Positions 23,161-32,245 of a stretch of 61,094 bases of DNA are shown in pieces. The notes under the pieces were generated by a model. That model did not search any database. It was not told the origin of the DNA and saw only the letters and a list, made by a program, of their open reading frames with translations. Source of the DNA: Candidatus Faecalibacterium gallistercoris (GTDB lineage: Bacteria; Bacillota; Clostridia; Oscillospirales; Ruminococcaceae). The first letter of the stretch is position 1, and each line of letters begins with the position of its first letter. The DNA lies in assembly GCA_019116585.1 (NCBI GenBank), contig DXBJ01000078.1, forward strand, positions 1 to 61,094, given 5' to 3'. A program made the position numbers and the translations under genes.

Positions 23161-24843
23161 ATGTATCTGGATGAATACAAGCGCTGGATGGCGGCCGACC
23201 TGGAGGACGCCGATCTCAAGCCCGAGCTGGCAAAGATCGAGGGGAACGATGCAGAGATCAAGGACCGCTTTGCTGTTGCACTGAAGTTCGGCACCGCCGG
23301 CCTGCGCGGCGTGCTGGGCGCCGGCACCAACCGCATGAATATCTACGTCGTCCGTCAGGCCACCCAGGGCCTGGCCAACTGGGTCAAGACCCAGGGCGGC
23401 ACCCAGACCGTCGCCATCAGCTACGACAGCCGCATCAAGAGCGACGTCTTTGCCAAGACGGCCGCCGGCGTGCTGGCTGCCAACGGCATCAAGGTCCGCA
23501 TTTACGACGCCCTGATGCCGGTGCCGGCTCTGAGCTTTGCCACCCGGTACTACAACTGCAACGCGGGCATCATGGTCACCGCGTCCCACAACCCCGCCAA
23601 GTACAACGGCTACAAGGCATACGGCCCCGACGGCTGCCAGATGACCGATGACGCCGCCGCCATCGTCTACGACGAGATCCAGAAGACCGACGTGCTCACC
23701 GGCGCAAAGTACATCTCCTTTGCCGAGGGCGTGGAGCAGGGCCTGATCCGCTTTGTGGGCGACGACTGCAAGAACGCCCTGTACCAGGCCATCGAGGCCC
23801 GCCAGGTCCGGCCCGGCCTGTGCAAGACCGCCGGCCTCAAGCTGGTGTACAGCCCCCTGAACGGCTCCGGCCTGGTGCCCGTCACCCACGTGCTGAACGA
23901 TATGGGCATCACCGACATCACCATCGTGCCCGAGCAGGAGTATCCCAACGGCTACTTCACCACCTGCTCCTACCCCAACCCCGAGATCTTCGAGGCCCTC
24001 AAGCTGGGCCTGGAGCTGGCCGAAAAGTCCGGCGCCGACCTGATGCTGGCCACCGACCCCGACGCCGACCGTGTGGGCATCGCCATGAAGTGCCCCGACG
24101 GCAGCTATGAGCTGGTCACCGGCAACGAGATGGGCGCGCTGCTGCTGGACTACATCTGCGCCGGCCGCATCGAAAAGGGCACCATGCCCAAGAACCCGGT
24201 GGCGGTCAAGTCCATCGTGTCCACCCCGCTGGCCGACGCCATCGCCGCCCACTACGGCGTGGAGATGCGCAGCGTGCTGACCGGCTTCAAGTGGATCGGC
24301 GACCAGATCGCCGGCCTGGAGGCCGCCGGTGAAGTGGACCGCTTCATCTTTGGCTTTGAGGAGAGCTACGGCTACCTGGCCGGGCCCTATGTCCGGGACA
24401 AGGACGCCGTCATCGGCTCCATGCTGATCTGCGAGATGGCCGCTTACTACCGCAGCATCGGCTCCTCCATCAAGCAGCGCCTGGAAGAGATCTACCAGCA
24501 GTACGGCCGCTACCTGAACAAGGTGGACAGCTTCGAGTTCCCCGGCCTGACCGGCATGGACAAGATGGCCGGCATCATGAAGAACCTGCGCGAGAACCCG
24601 CCCGCAGAGTTCGCCGGCCACAAGGTGGTCAAGGTCACCGACTATGAGAAACCCGAAGAGACCGGCTTGCCCGCAGCCAACGTCCTGATCTACGCCCTGG
24701 AAGGCGGCGCCACCGTGGTGGTCCGTCCCTCCGGCACCGAACCCAAGATCAAGACCTACTTCACCACCCTCGGCAAGGACCTGGCCGAGGCGCAGGCTCA
24801 GAAGGACGCCCTGGCCGCGGCCCTCAAGCCGATGCTCGCGTAA
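23161..24843 (+). CDS. Phospho-sugar mutase (phosphoglucomutase/phosphomannomutase)
   Basis: This 560-residue alpha-D-phosphohexomutase interconverts hexose-1-phosphate and hexose-6-phosphate. The four signatures are present: FGTAGLRGVLGAG, the phosphoserine loop MVTASHNPAKYNGYK, the metal-binding ATDPDADRVG, the sugar-binding GFEESYGYL, and the phosphate-binding RPSGTEPKIK. Its length matches the PgcA/two-step class of Firmicutes. AAGGTAAGG about 8 nt upstream supports the ATG at 23161. Upstream is a TTGACA (23050-23055) with CATAAA and TATAAT candidates at non-ideal spacings. It stands alone between terminators. Glucose versus mannose specificity cannot be assigned by eye. Confidence 0.92.
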   Translation: MYLDEYKRWMAADLEDADLKPELAKIEGNDAEIKDRFAVALKFGTAGLRGVLGAGTNRMNIYVVRQATQGLANWVKTQGGTQTVAISYDSRIKSDVFAKTAAGVLAANGIKVRIYDALMPVPALSFATRYYNCNAGIMVTASHNPAKYNGYKAYGPDGCQMTDDAAAIVYDEIQKTDVLTGAKYISFAEGVEQGLIRFVGDDCKNALYQAIEARQVRPGLCKTAGLKLVYSPLNGSGLVPVTHVLNDMGITDITIVPEQEYPNGYFTTCSYPNPEIFEALKLGLELAEKSGADLMLATDPDADRVGIAMKCPDGSYELVTGNEMGALLLDYICAGRIEKGTMPKNPVAVKSIVSTPLADAIAAHYGVEMRSVLTGFKWIGDQIAGLEAAGEVDRFIFGFEESYGYLAGPYVRDKDAVIGSMLICEMAAYYRSIGSSIKQRLEEIYQQYGRYLNKVDSFEFPGLTGMDKMAGIMKNLRENPPAEFAGHKVVKVTDYEKPEETGLPAANVLIYALEGGATVVVRPSGTEPKIKTYFTTLGKDLAEAQAQKDALAAALKPMLA

Positions 24844-24891
24844 ACCGGAGGCCAGACGGCAGCCTGCCGGCATCCACGCATCAAACAAAAG

Positions 24892-24929
24892 AAAACAGCG
24901 CACGGACTTTGCAGTCCGTGCGCTGTTTT
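24892..24929. terminator. Strong bidirectional terminator, 17-bp perfect stem
   Basis: AAAACAGCGCACGGACT (24892-24908), loop TTGC, and its exact reverse complement to 24929. It ends the phospho-sugar mutase transcript; T-tracts arise on both strands. Confidence 0.9.
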
Positions 24930-24942
24930 AGCTGTCAAAAAA

Positions 24943-24981
24943 GTCCCGACCGTACGCGCATGTCGTCCGGTCGGGACGTTT
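24943..24981. terminator. Second convergent terminator hairpin
   Basis: GTCCCGACCG (24943-24952) pairs with CGGTCGGGAC (24968-24977). An A-run lies on the left and GTTTTG on the right; it serves mainly the minus-strand TetR gene. Confidence 0.75.
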
Positions 24982-25004
24982 TGATATACTGGGGGCGCGG
25001 CGGG

Positions 25005-25556
25005 TCAGGGCTGCCGGTTTTTTTCCTGGTCCAGCAGGGCGGCCAGCTCTTCGGCCGATTCGGTCATCCCCCGGCGGATCCACTCGCTGACGGCTCCGTA
25101 GATGCCGTAGGCGATGAAAGCCTTGGCATAGGCCGTGGCGTTGGCGTACTCCGGGACCGGGCCGCAGATCTTGAGGATGGTGCCCAGCAGGATGCGGCTG
25201 TCGTTCCGGTAGACCAGGGTATAAAAATCCCGGTTCTCTTTATAGAACATCAGCAGGCTGACCATCAAGTTGTCGGGCTCCCGGCCTTCGGTCAGGGCCC
25301 GGGCCTTGGCGGTGTCGTAGTCCCGCTGCCAGCGGCGGAGCAGCGCCTCGTCCTGGCGCTGGAGCACCGCCTCCTTGCTGTCAAAGTTGCGGTAGAAAGA
25401 GGCCCGCCCCACCCCGGCGGCGGCGCACAGCTCGCTGATGGACACCTCCCCGATGGGCTTGGCCCGCAAAAGGCCGGTGAGGGCGCGGGTGATCTGTTCG
25501 ATGACGTAGCTGTTGCGGGCTTCGTTGCTCATGGGGGCGGGGGCGGGTCGTTTCAT
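25005..25556 (-). CDS. TetR/AcrR-family transcriptional regulator
   Basis: This 183-residue regulator has an N-terminal TetR DNA-binding domain: ITRALTGLLRAKPIGEVSIS, then ELCAAAGVGRASFYRNFDSK at about residues 43-62. The C-terminal half resembles TetR_C_7-type ligand domains (FYKENRDFYTLVYRND). GAGGAG lies 7 nt before the ATG at 25556. It is divergent from the ispDF operon, with its own promoter (25632-25660) about 60 bp from the divergent promoter. No neighbouring efflux or enzyme gene points to its target. Confidence 0.88.
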   Translation of the reverse strand: MKRPAPAPMSNEARNSYVIEQITRALTGLLRAKPIGEVSISELCAAAGVGRASFYRNFDSKEAVLQRQDEALLRRWQRDYDTAKARALTEGREPDNLMVSLLMFYKENRDFYTLVYRNDSRILLGTILKICGPVPEYANATAYAKAFIAYGIYGAVSEWIRRGMTESAEELAALLDQEKNRQP

Positions 25557-25631
25557 GGGCGTTTCTCCTCGGCTGTGCGGCGGGCTGATACAGCAGCCCC
25601 GGCGTGACAAGTGTATGTGCGGTTTGGGATT

Positions 25632-25660
25632 AGGATACACGGTCCCGCCGGTCTTGTCAA
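25632..25660 (-). promoter_or_regulatory. Promoter of the TetR gene
   Basis: On the minus strand TTGACA (25655-25660), 17-nt spacer, TATCCT (25632-25637). Confidence 0.7.
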
Positions 25661-25721
25661 GAGCGGCGCCGCATGGCGCGGGAGCGCACCCGGTTTTTAT
25701 TGTGCTGTTCTGGTGAAACGG

Positions 25722-25750
25722 TTGCAGTTTACAAAGGGATGCGTTATAAT
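25722..25750 (+). promoter_or_regulatory. Promoter of the ispDF-to-kinase operon
   Basis: TTGCAG (25722-25727), 17-nt spacer, TATAAT (25745-25750), 64 nt before the start of ispDF. No later promoter or terminator was seen until 40.2 kb. Confidence 0.75.
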
Positions 25751-25813
25751 AATAACTGGGTTTTTATAAGATATACCGGGGCTTTGCGTATGCGGGCAGA
25801 TAAGGATAAGAAG

Positions 25814-26983
25814 ATGAAACAGACAGCTTCCGCCGTCGTGCTGGCGGCAGGTTCTTCCAGCCGGATGGGCTTTGACAAACTGGGGTTCGACCTGGGGGGC
25901 GAGACGGTCCTGGGCCGCAGCCTCCGGGCGTTCGACGCCTGCCCGCGGATCGGAGAGATCGTCCTGGTCACGGGCCGGGACACGGCCCTGGCCGGGCGGG
26001 AGGCCGCCCGCTGCCGCAAGCCGGTCCGCCTGGTGCAGGGCGGGGACACCCGGGCCGAGAGCGCCCGCCGGGGGGTGGAGGCAGCCGGCGGGGAGCTGGT
26101 AGCCATCCACGACGCCGCCCGGCCCTTTGTCAGCCAGGCCGTGATCGAGGCGGCCCTGCAGGGCGCGGCCCAGTGGGGCGCGGCGGCCCCTGCCGTCCCC
26201 CTCAAGGACACCGTCAAGCGGGGCACGCCGGGGGACGGCCGCACCGTGCCGGCGTCCTGCCTGGTCGATGTGACCCCCGACCGCTCCAGCCTCTATGCGG
26301 TCCAGACCCCCCAGTGCTTTGACCGGGACACCTATCTGCGGGTCAGCGGGCAGCTGGACCCGGAGAGGGCCCGCATGGTCACCGACGACGCCAGCCTGTT
26401 CGAGCTGGCGGGGCTGCCGGTCCGCTTGACCGCCGGGGAGTACGCCAACTATAAGATCACCACCCGGGAGGACCTGCCCGGGGGCGGGATACAGCAAGGA
26501 GAAAACGCGATGCGCATTGGACATGGTTACGACGTCCACCGCCTGGTGGAGGGCCGCCCCCTCATCCTGGGCGGGGTGAACGTCCCCTTTGAAAAGGGGC
26601 TGCTGGGCCATTCGGACGCCGACGTGCTGGCCCACGCCGTGATGGACGCGGTGCTGGGCGCGGCGGCTCTGGGGGACATCGGGCAGCATTTCCCCGACAG
26701 CGACCCCGCCTACGCCGGGGCCGACAGTCTGGCGCTGGCCCGCCATGTGGCCGGGCTCCTGCGCCAGGCCGGCTGGCGGGTGGGCAACATCGACGCCACC
26801 ATCCTCTGCCAGCGGCCCAAGCTGGCCCCCCATATCCCCGCCATGCGCCGCAACCTGGCCGAAGCCTTTGGCCTGCCGGCGGATAGGGTGAGCGTGAAGG
26901 CTACCACCGAGGAACACCTCGGGTTTACCGGGGAGGGGCTGGGCATCGCGGCCCACGCCGTGGCCCTGATCCAGCCTCTGTGA
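25814..26983 (+). CDS. ispDF: Bifunctional IspDF (MEP isoprenoid pathway)
   Basis: This 389-residue fusion catalyses two non-adjacent MEP steps. The N-terminal IspD (1-225) makes CDP-methylerythritol: [16 protein letters not shown] is the CTP loop, with [21 protein letters not shown] and QTPQCF. The C-terminal IspF (from about 234) forms the cyclic diphosphate: [12 protein letters not shown] with the zinc Asp/His pair, [18 protein letters not shown], and [27 protein letters not shown] 7 nt before the ATG at 25814 fixes the start; an upstream ATG at 25790 has no site. IspDF fusions are known in several bacterial groups. First gene of a long operon. Confidence 0.95.
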   Translation: MKQTASAVVLAAGSSSRMGFDKLGFDLGGETVLGRSLRAFDACPRIGEIVLVTGRDTALAGREAARCRKPVRLVQGGDTRAESARRGVEAAGGELVAIHDAARPFVSQAVIEAALQGAAQWGAAAPAVPLKDTVKRGTPGDGRTVPASCLVDVTPDRSSLYAVQTPQCFDRDTYLRVSGQLDPERARMVTDDASLFELAGLPVRLTAGEYANYKITTREDLPGGGIQQGENAMRIGHGYDVHRLVEGRPLILGGVNVPFEKGLLGHSDADVLAHAVMDAVLGAAALGDIGQHFPDSDPAYAGADSLALARHVAGLLRQAGWRVGNIDATILCQRPKLAPHIPAMRRNLAEAFGLPADRVSVKATTEEHLGFTGEGLGIAAHAVALIQPL

Positions 26984-26998
26984 CAGGAGTGAACAGCA

Positions 26999-27892
26999 AT
27001 GAACTGGAGTTCCATCATCGCCAATTTCCAAACCTTTAACCTGGCGGACCTGCTGGACGTGCTGGTGGTGACCTTTGTGATCTACCAGATCCTGGGCATC
27101 GTTAGCCGGACCCGCGCGGGCCAGCTGGCCCGGGGCGCGCTGGTGGTGGCCCTGATCTATGTGATCGCCACCACCTCCAACATGCGCACCGTGACCTGGA
27201 TCATGGACTCGCTGCTGCAAGTGGGCCTGCTGACCCTGGTCGTGGTGTTCCAGCCCGAGATCCGCCGCGCCCTGGAGCGGATGGGCCAGACCGACCAGTG
27301 GTTCCTCAAGTTTTTCCGGGTCCGCCATGTGGACCCCGCCACCCGGGGCAGCTGGCGCAGCGCCATCATCGCCATCTGCGACGCGGCCGAGCGCTTTTCC
27401 GAGACCAAGACCGGCGCCCTGATCGTCCTGGAGCGCCGCACCGACCTGTCCGAGATCGAGCGGACCGGCACCCCGGTGGACTGCGAGGTCAACCCGGAGG
27501 TGCTGGGCACCATCTTCTACGAGGGCACCCCCCTCCACGACGGCGCGGCCATCATCGAGGACGGCCGCATCAAGGCGGCGGGCTGCGTGCTGCCTCTGTC
27601 CAACAACCTGGACCTGGGCAAGGATATGGGCACCCGGCACCGGGCGTGCCTGGGCATCGCCGAAAATTCGGATGCCATCGCCATCGTGGTCAGCGAGGAG
27701 ACGGGCATCATCTCCATGGCCAAAAACGGCGTCCTGATCCGGCACTTTGACCGCCAGACCCTGTACACCCGCCTGGTGGACGAGATGATCCCCAAAGAGG
27801 CGGCGGCCGAAAAAGGCCGCGGCTTCGACACCATCAAGGGGCAGGTGCTGTCCCTGATGGACTGGAGGAAGAAGGAGGGGGAAGAAAAATGA
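26999..27892 (+). CDS. cdaA: Diadenylate cyclase CdaA
   Basis: This 297-residue enzyme makes the second messenger c-di-AMP from two ATP. Three N-terminal membrane helices (to about residue 85) precede the DisA_N domain. Both catalytic motifs are intact: LHDGAAII around residue 181 and GTRHRACLG around 213. The last codons overlap cdaR by 4 nt, as expected for the conserved cdaA-cdaR pair. c-di-AMP controls potassium and osmolyte homeostasis. In many Firmicutes glmM follows; here it does not. Confidence 0.95.
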   Translation: MNWSSIIANFQTFNLADLLDVLVVTFVIYQILGIVSRTRAGQLARGALVVALIYVIATTSNMRTVTWIMDSLLQVGLLTLVVVFQPEIRRALERMGQTDQWFLKFFRVRHVDPATRGSWRSAIIAICDAAERFSETKTGALIVLERRTDLSEIERTGTPVDCEVNPEVLGTIFYEGTPLHDGAAIIEDGRIKAAGCVLPLSNNLDLGKDMGTRHRACLGIAENSDAIAIVVSEETGIISMAKNGVLIRHFDRQTLYTRLVDEMIPKEAAAEKGRGFDTIKGQVLSLMDWRKKEGEEK

Positions 27893-29187
27893 GCCCCGTA
27901 AAAAAGCCCGTCCGTCCCGAGGGCGGCCAGAACCGTTCGCCCCTTGAGGACCGGCGCGTCCGCCTGGCCCTGGCCGTGCTGCTGGCGGTGTTTCTGTGGG
28001 TGGCTGTGACCACGGTGGTCCAGCCCGGCACCAACATCACCCTGAACAACGTCCCGGTGGACTATACCTACGAGTCCAGCGTGTACACCTCCCGGGGCCT
28101 GAGCATCGTGGAGGCCCCCGAGCGCACCGTCAGCCTGGTCGTCTCAGGGGACGGCTACACCATCGGCCAGCTGGGGGTGGAGGATTTCGTGGTCTATCCC
28201 GACTGCTCCTCGGTGCGCTCCAGCGGCACCAAGACGCTGCAGCTGCGGGTCCGCTGCATCAACAGCGCCGTGGCGGGCAACATCTCGGTGTCCATCGCCG
28301 ACCCCAACAGCACGGTGGACATCGTCTTTGACGTGGTGGAGGAAAAGACCATCCCCATCCAGGTCAACACCCGTTACCTGACCATCGAGGAGGGGTACAT
28401 CCTTTACAGCACCGCCGCTTCCAGCGAGACGGTGACCCTGACCGGGCCTTCCAGCGAGCTGGCCGGGGTGGCCTCCTGCACCGCCGAGGTGAGCTACAGC
28501 GACCCCCTCAGCGACAGCGTGACGGTGGAGACGGCCCTCCGCTTCTACAGCGAGACCGGGCAGGAGGTCTCCTTCCAGTACGTCACCCTGGACCACAGCT
28601 CGGTGGATGTGACCCTGACCGTTTACAAAACGGCGGAACTGCCGGTCAATGTACGGTTTGTAAATACGCCCCCCAACTTTGACGATTCGGTGCTGATCTA
28701 CTCCCTCAGCCAGACCGCCCTGCGGGTGGCCGGGTCTGCCAGTACGGTGGATAACCTCACCGAGCTGGCGGTGGGCACCATCGACCTGTCCACCTTTGCG
28801 CTGGACAAAGTCTACGAGATGCCCATCACCCTGCCCTCCGGCATCGTCTCGCTGGACAACGTGGACACCGTCACCGTCAGCTTCAACTGCAGCGCGATGG
28901 CCACCAAGACCCTGAACATCCCCGCGGAGAACGTGGAGGTCATCAACCTGCCCTCCACCTACCAGCTGACGGTGGAGAGCGACCGGCTGATGAACGTCAC
29001 CCTCTGCGGCCCGGCGGCCGTGCTGGAGGGCCTGACCGCCGACCAGGTGGTGGCCCGCATCGACGCCGACGACTTTGCGGTGGCCCTGGGGCAGCAGAAC
29101 ATCGCCTGCAGCATCTACGTCCCGGCGGACGGCCGGGTGTTTGCCCTGGGCAGCTACACCATCCAGTGTGAGATCTCCAGCGAATGA
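27889..29187 (+). CDS. cdaR: YbbR-repeat protein CdaR, regulator of CdaA
   Basis: This 432-residue membrane-anchored protein has one N-terminal helix (about residues 25-43: LALAVLLAVFLWVAVTTVV) and an extracellular part made of about four YbbR repeats, seen as recurring NVPV/PVNV and VSLxVSG-type strand pairs. CdaR proteins bind and tune the diadenylate cyclase. The ATGA overlap with cdaA couples their translation. Confidence 0.9.
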   Translation: MSPVKKPVRPEGGQNRSPLEDRRVRLALAVLLAVFLWVAVTTVVQPGTNITLNNVPVDYTYESSVYTSRGLSIVEAPERTVSLVVSGDGYTIGQLGVEDFVVYPDCSSVRSSGTKTLQLRVRCINSAVAGNISVSIADPNSTVDIVFDVVEEKTIPIQVNTRYLTIEEGYILYSTAASSETVTLTGPSSELAGVASCTAEVSYSDPLSDSVTVETALRFYSETGQEVSFQYVTLDHSSVDVTLTVYKTAELPVNVRFVNTPPNFDDSVLIYSLSQTALRVAGSASTVDNLTELAVGTIDLSTFALDKVYEMPITLPSGIVSLDNVDTVTVSFNCSAMATKTLNIPAENVEVINLPSTYQLTVESDRLMNVTLCGPAAVLEGLTADQVVARIDADDFAVALGQQNIACSIYVPADGRVFALGSYTIQCEISSE

Positions 29188-29221
29188 CAATACCAACAGA
29201 AACGGAATAGTGAACGAACCC

Positions 29222-30817
29222 ATGATCCTGGTCAGAGATATCCGCCTGCCTCTCTCCCAAGGGGAGGAGCAGGCGAAAGCCCGGGCGCTGTCCATTTTGC
29301 GCCTGCCCGAGCACAAGGTGCGGCAGATGGGGGTGTCCCGCCTTTCGGTGGACGCCCGCCACGGCCGGCCCAAGCTCGTCTATACCATCGCAGTAACGCT
29401 CAAAGATGAGGGTGAGGAACCTGCCTATGCAGGGGCCTCGCCCTGCGTTGCTTTCCGTCAGGAGACGCCGTTCTGCCTGACGCCCGGCCCCGAGCGGCTG
29501 CGCAGCCGCCCGGTGGTCTGCGGGCTGGGGCCGGCGGGCCTGTTTGCGGCCCTGGCCCTGGCGCAGCAGGGCTTTGCTCCCCTCGTGCTGGAGCGGGGCC
29601 CCGCCCTGGAAGAGCGGGTCCGGGCGGTGGAGCATTTTTCCGCCACCGGCGAGCTGGACGAGAACGCCAACATCCAGTTTGGCGAAGGGGGCGCGGGCAC
29701 CTTCTCGGACGGCAAGCTCACCACCCGCATCGGCGACCCCCTGTGCGGCTATGTGACCCAGGTGTTCCTGGCCCACGGGGCCCCCGCCGAGATCGCCTGG
29801 CAGCAAAAGCCCCATGTGGGCACCGACCTGCTGCGGGGGGTCATCGCCTCCATCCGCCGGGAGATCGAGGCCCTGGGGGGCGAGGTGCGGTTCCGCACCG
29901 CCCTCACCGGCCTGCATGTGCGGGACGGCGTCCTGACCGGCATTTCCACCACCGCCGGGGACATCCCCTGCCAGACCCTGGTGCTGGCGGTGGGCCATTC
30001 GGCGCGGGACACCTTCGAGGCCCTGATGGACGGGGGGCTGGCCTTCAGCTGCAAGCCCTTCAGCGTGGGATTCCGGGCCGAGCACCTGCAAAGCGAGATC
30101 GAAAAGAGCCTTTACCACGAGGCCGCCGGCCACCCGGCCCTGCCCCGGGGGGAATATCAGCTTTCCCATTATGTAAATGGGCGCGGTGTTTATACGTTTT
30201 GTATGTGCCCCGGCGGCCAGGTGGTGGCTGCGGCCAGCGAGACGGGCCGGGTGGTCACCAACGGGATGAGCTTCCACGCCCGGGCGGGCAAAAACGCCAA
30301 CGCCGCCGTGGTGGCAGGGGTGGGCCCCGAAGATTTCGGGAACGATCCCCGGCGGGCCATCGCCTTCCAGCGGGAGCTGGAAGCCCGGGCCTTTGCCGCA
30401 GGGCGGGCCGGCGGCCTCTACGCCGCCCCCGCCGAAAACATGGCCAGCTTTCTGGAGGGGCGGGGCCGGCTGGACATCGGCCGGGTGGAGCCCACCTACG
30501 ACCGGGGCGTGGCGCCCGCCGATCTGGGCAGCCTGCTGCCTTCGGAACTGACCGCCGCCCTGCGGGCGGGGCTGCGCGCCTTTGACCGCAAGCTGGCCGG
30601 CTACACGGCCCCGGAGGCCATCCTGACCGGCCTTGAGACAAGGACCTCCAGCCCGGTGCGGCTGGTGCGGGGGGAACACTATGAGTGCACCCAGCTGGCA
30701 GGGCTCTACCCCTGCGGCGAGGGGGCAGGCTACGCCGGCGGCATCATGAGCGCCGCCGTGGACGGCCTGCGGGTGGCTTCGGCCATTGTCAGCCGGTACA
30801 GCCCGGCGGGGAATTGA
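29222..30817 (+). CDS. FAD-dependent oxidoreductase (conserved Firmicutes family)
   Basis: This 531-residue flavoprotein has an N-terminal ferredoxin-fold-like region (1-95), then a Rossmann FAD site, VVCGLGPAGLFAALALAQQG, with ERG ending the second strand. Also visible are GEGGAGTFSDGKLTTRIGDP, YTFCMCPGGQVVAAASETG and the C-terminal GEGAGYAGGIMSAAVDGLRVA that closes the FAD pocket. It matches the 'NAD(P)/FAD-dependent dehydrogenase' family common in Clostridia, whose substrate is unknown. ATG 29222 is chosen; an in-frame GTG at 29210 with ACGGAA just before it is an alternative. It lies 34 nt after cdaR in the same operon. Confidence 0.85.
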   Translation: MILVRDIRLPLSQGEEQAKARALSILRLPEHKVRQMGVSRLSVDARHGRPKLVYTIAVTLKDEGEEPAYAGASPCVAFRQETPFCLTPGPERLRSRPVVCGLGPAGLFAALALAQQGFAPLVLERGPALEERVRAVEHFSATGELDENANIQFGEGGAGTFSDGKLTTRIGDPLCGYVTQVFLAHGAPAEIAWQQKPHVGTDLLRGVIASIRREIEALGGEVRFRTALTGLHVRDGVLTGISTTAGDIPCQTLVLAVGHSARDTFEALMDGGLAFSCKPFSVGFRAEHLQSEIEKSLYHEAAGHPALPRGEYQLSHYVNGRGVYTFCMCPGGQVVAAASETGRVVTNGMSFHARAGKNANAAVVAGVGPEDFGNDPRRAIAFQRELEARAFAAGRAGGLYAAPAENMASFLEGRGRLDIGRVEPTYDRGVAPADLGSLLPSELTAALRAGLRAFDRKLAGYTAPEAILTGLETRTSSPVRLVRGEHYECTQLAGLYPCGEGAGYAGGIMSAAVDGLRVASAIVSRYSPAGN

Positions 30818-30826
30818 GGGAGAACC

Positions 30827-32245
30827 ATGGACGAAAAGGACAAGAAGGCAAAACAGAAAAAAGACGAGGCCGCCGTCCAGGCGGAGCTGGAGCAGCAGCT
30901 GCGGGACCTGGGCGTCGGCGTGAACGAGCTGAAGGATACGGTGAACGACGCCTTCCGCCACGGGTTCGAGGGCCGGGGCGACGAGCTGGGCCGCCAGGTG
31001 AACGATGTGGCCAGCGACGTCACCGCCGTGCTGAACAGCGTGGTGGGGGAGGTGGCCGACGCCTTCCAGCAGGCGATGGACCTGAAGGGCAGCCGGGAGG
31101 AACGCCGGGAGCGGGAGCACCGCCGCTGGCAGCAGCGGGAGGCCCGCCGCCGCGCCCGCCAGCAGGAGGACGGCGGGGCCTACGACTACGCCGGCCGGTG
31201 GCAGACCGGCCCCGGCCGGGTCAGCTGGGGGCGCTACCGCTCCGACTGGGCTGCCCCCGAAGGGGACTACGTCAAGTCCATCCGCTGGAGCGCCCGCAAG
31301 CGCTTTGGCATCGGGCTGGCCCTGGCCATCACCTGCGGCATCTTCGCCTTCAGCTTTTTTGTGGGAGGCATCGCCTGCTTTGTCAGCACCGAGGCGGCGG
31401 TGGTCAGCACCATCCCCATTGCGGAGACCGCCCTCGCCTGGACCGGCATCGGCCTGATGGTGGGCGGCGGCCTGTGCACCGTCGGGGCTGTCAGCGGGGG
31501 CGAGCAGCTGGAAGCTTCCCAGCTGCTCAACCGCTGCGCCGCCGCCTTTGAGGGGCTGGACCTGTCGGAAGGGGTGGACCTGGACGACCTGGCCGGCCTG
31601 CTGCAGGTCAAAAAGCGCAAGCTGCGCAAACAGCTGCGGGAGCTGATCAACAAGGGCTGGCTGACCGGCTGGCTGGACGAGCGGGGCAACTGCCTCTATC
31701 TGAGCGCCGCCGATTACCGGGCGGCCCACAACATCCCCCCGCAGCCGGCCCCCGAGCCCAAGGCCCAGCCCCAGCCCGAGCCCGAGGCCGGGGCCGCGCC
31801 GGACAAGACCGTCCTCCATCTGGAGACGGCCCAGCGCTTCGCCCATGTGCTGGCCGAAGAGCGCAAGCTGATGGCCGACCCCGCCGCGGCCGACGAGCTG
31901 GGAAAAATGCAAAAGACCACCGAGTCCATCTGCGCCTGGCTGGAGAGCCACCCCGAAAGCGCGCCCAAGGCCCGGCGCTTTGCGGAATATTATATCCCCA
32001 CCACCCTCAAGCTGCTGCACACCTACAACGACGTGCAGGGCCAGCAGGGGGACAATGCCGAGGCCATCCGCCGGGACATCGGCGGCATCCTCCACACCCT
32101 GAACACCGCCTACGCCAACCTCTATGACACCCTGCTGGGGGACGCGGCCCTGGATGTGTCCAGCGAGATCGCGGCCCTGGAGGGGATGCTGGCCAGCGAC
32201 GGCCTGACCGGGGAAGGCTTTTCCACCGGGGAGGGGGCAAGATGA
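30827..32245 (+). CDS. Membrane protein with C-terminal XpaC-like domain
   Basis: This 472-residue protein has a charged, coiled-coil-prone N-terminus (1-115, very Arg/Glu/Gln-rich at 88-113), two membrane helices (about 160-186 and 203-222), a winged-helix-like segment (about 230-310, VKKRKLRKQLRELINKGWLT), a Pro/Glu linker and a C-terminal region resembling XpaC (5-bromo-4-chloroindolyl phosphate hydrolysis protein): FAEYYIPTTLKLLHTYNDV and SSEIAALEGMLASDGL. XpaC commonly pairs with TelA; no telA is present here. It overlaps recJ by 4 nt. Function unknown; an envelope-stress or tellurite-related role is only a family association. Confidence 0.7.
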   Translation: MDEKDKKAKQKKDEAAVQAELEQQLRDLGVGVNELKDTVNDAFRHGFEGRGDELGRQVNDVASDVTAVLNSVVGEVADAFQQAMDLKGSREERREREHRRWQQREARRRARQQEDGGAYDYAGRWQTGPGRVSWGRYRSDWAAPEGDYVKSIRWSARKRFGIGLALAITCGIFAFSFFVGGIACFVSTEAAVVSTIPIAETALAWTGIGLMVGGGLCTVGAVSGGEQLEASQLLNRCAAAFEGLDLSEGVDLDDLAGLLQVKKRKLRKQLRELINKGWLTGWLDERGNCLYLSAADYRAAHNIPPQPAPEPKAQPQPEPEAGAAPDKTVLHLETAQRFAHVLAEERKLMADPAAADELGKMQKTTESICAWLESHPESAPKARRFAEYYIPTTLKLLHTYNDVQGQQGDNAEAIRRDIGGILHTLNTAYANLYDTLLGDAALDVSSEIAALEGMLASDGLTGEGFSTGEGAR

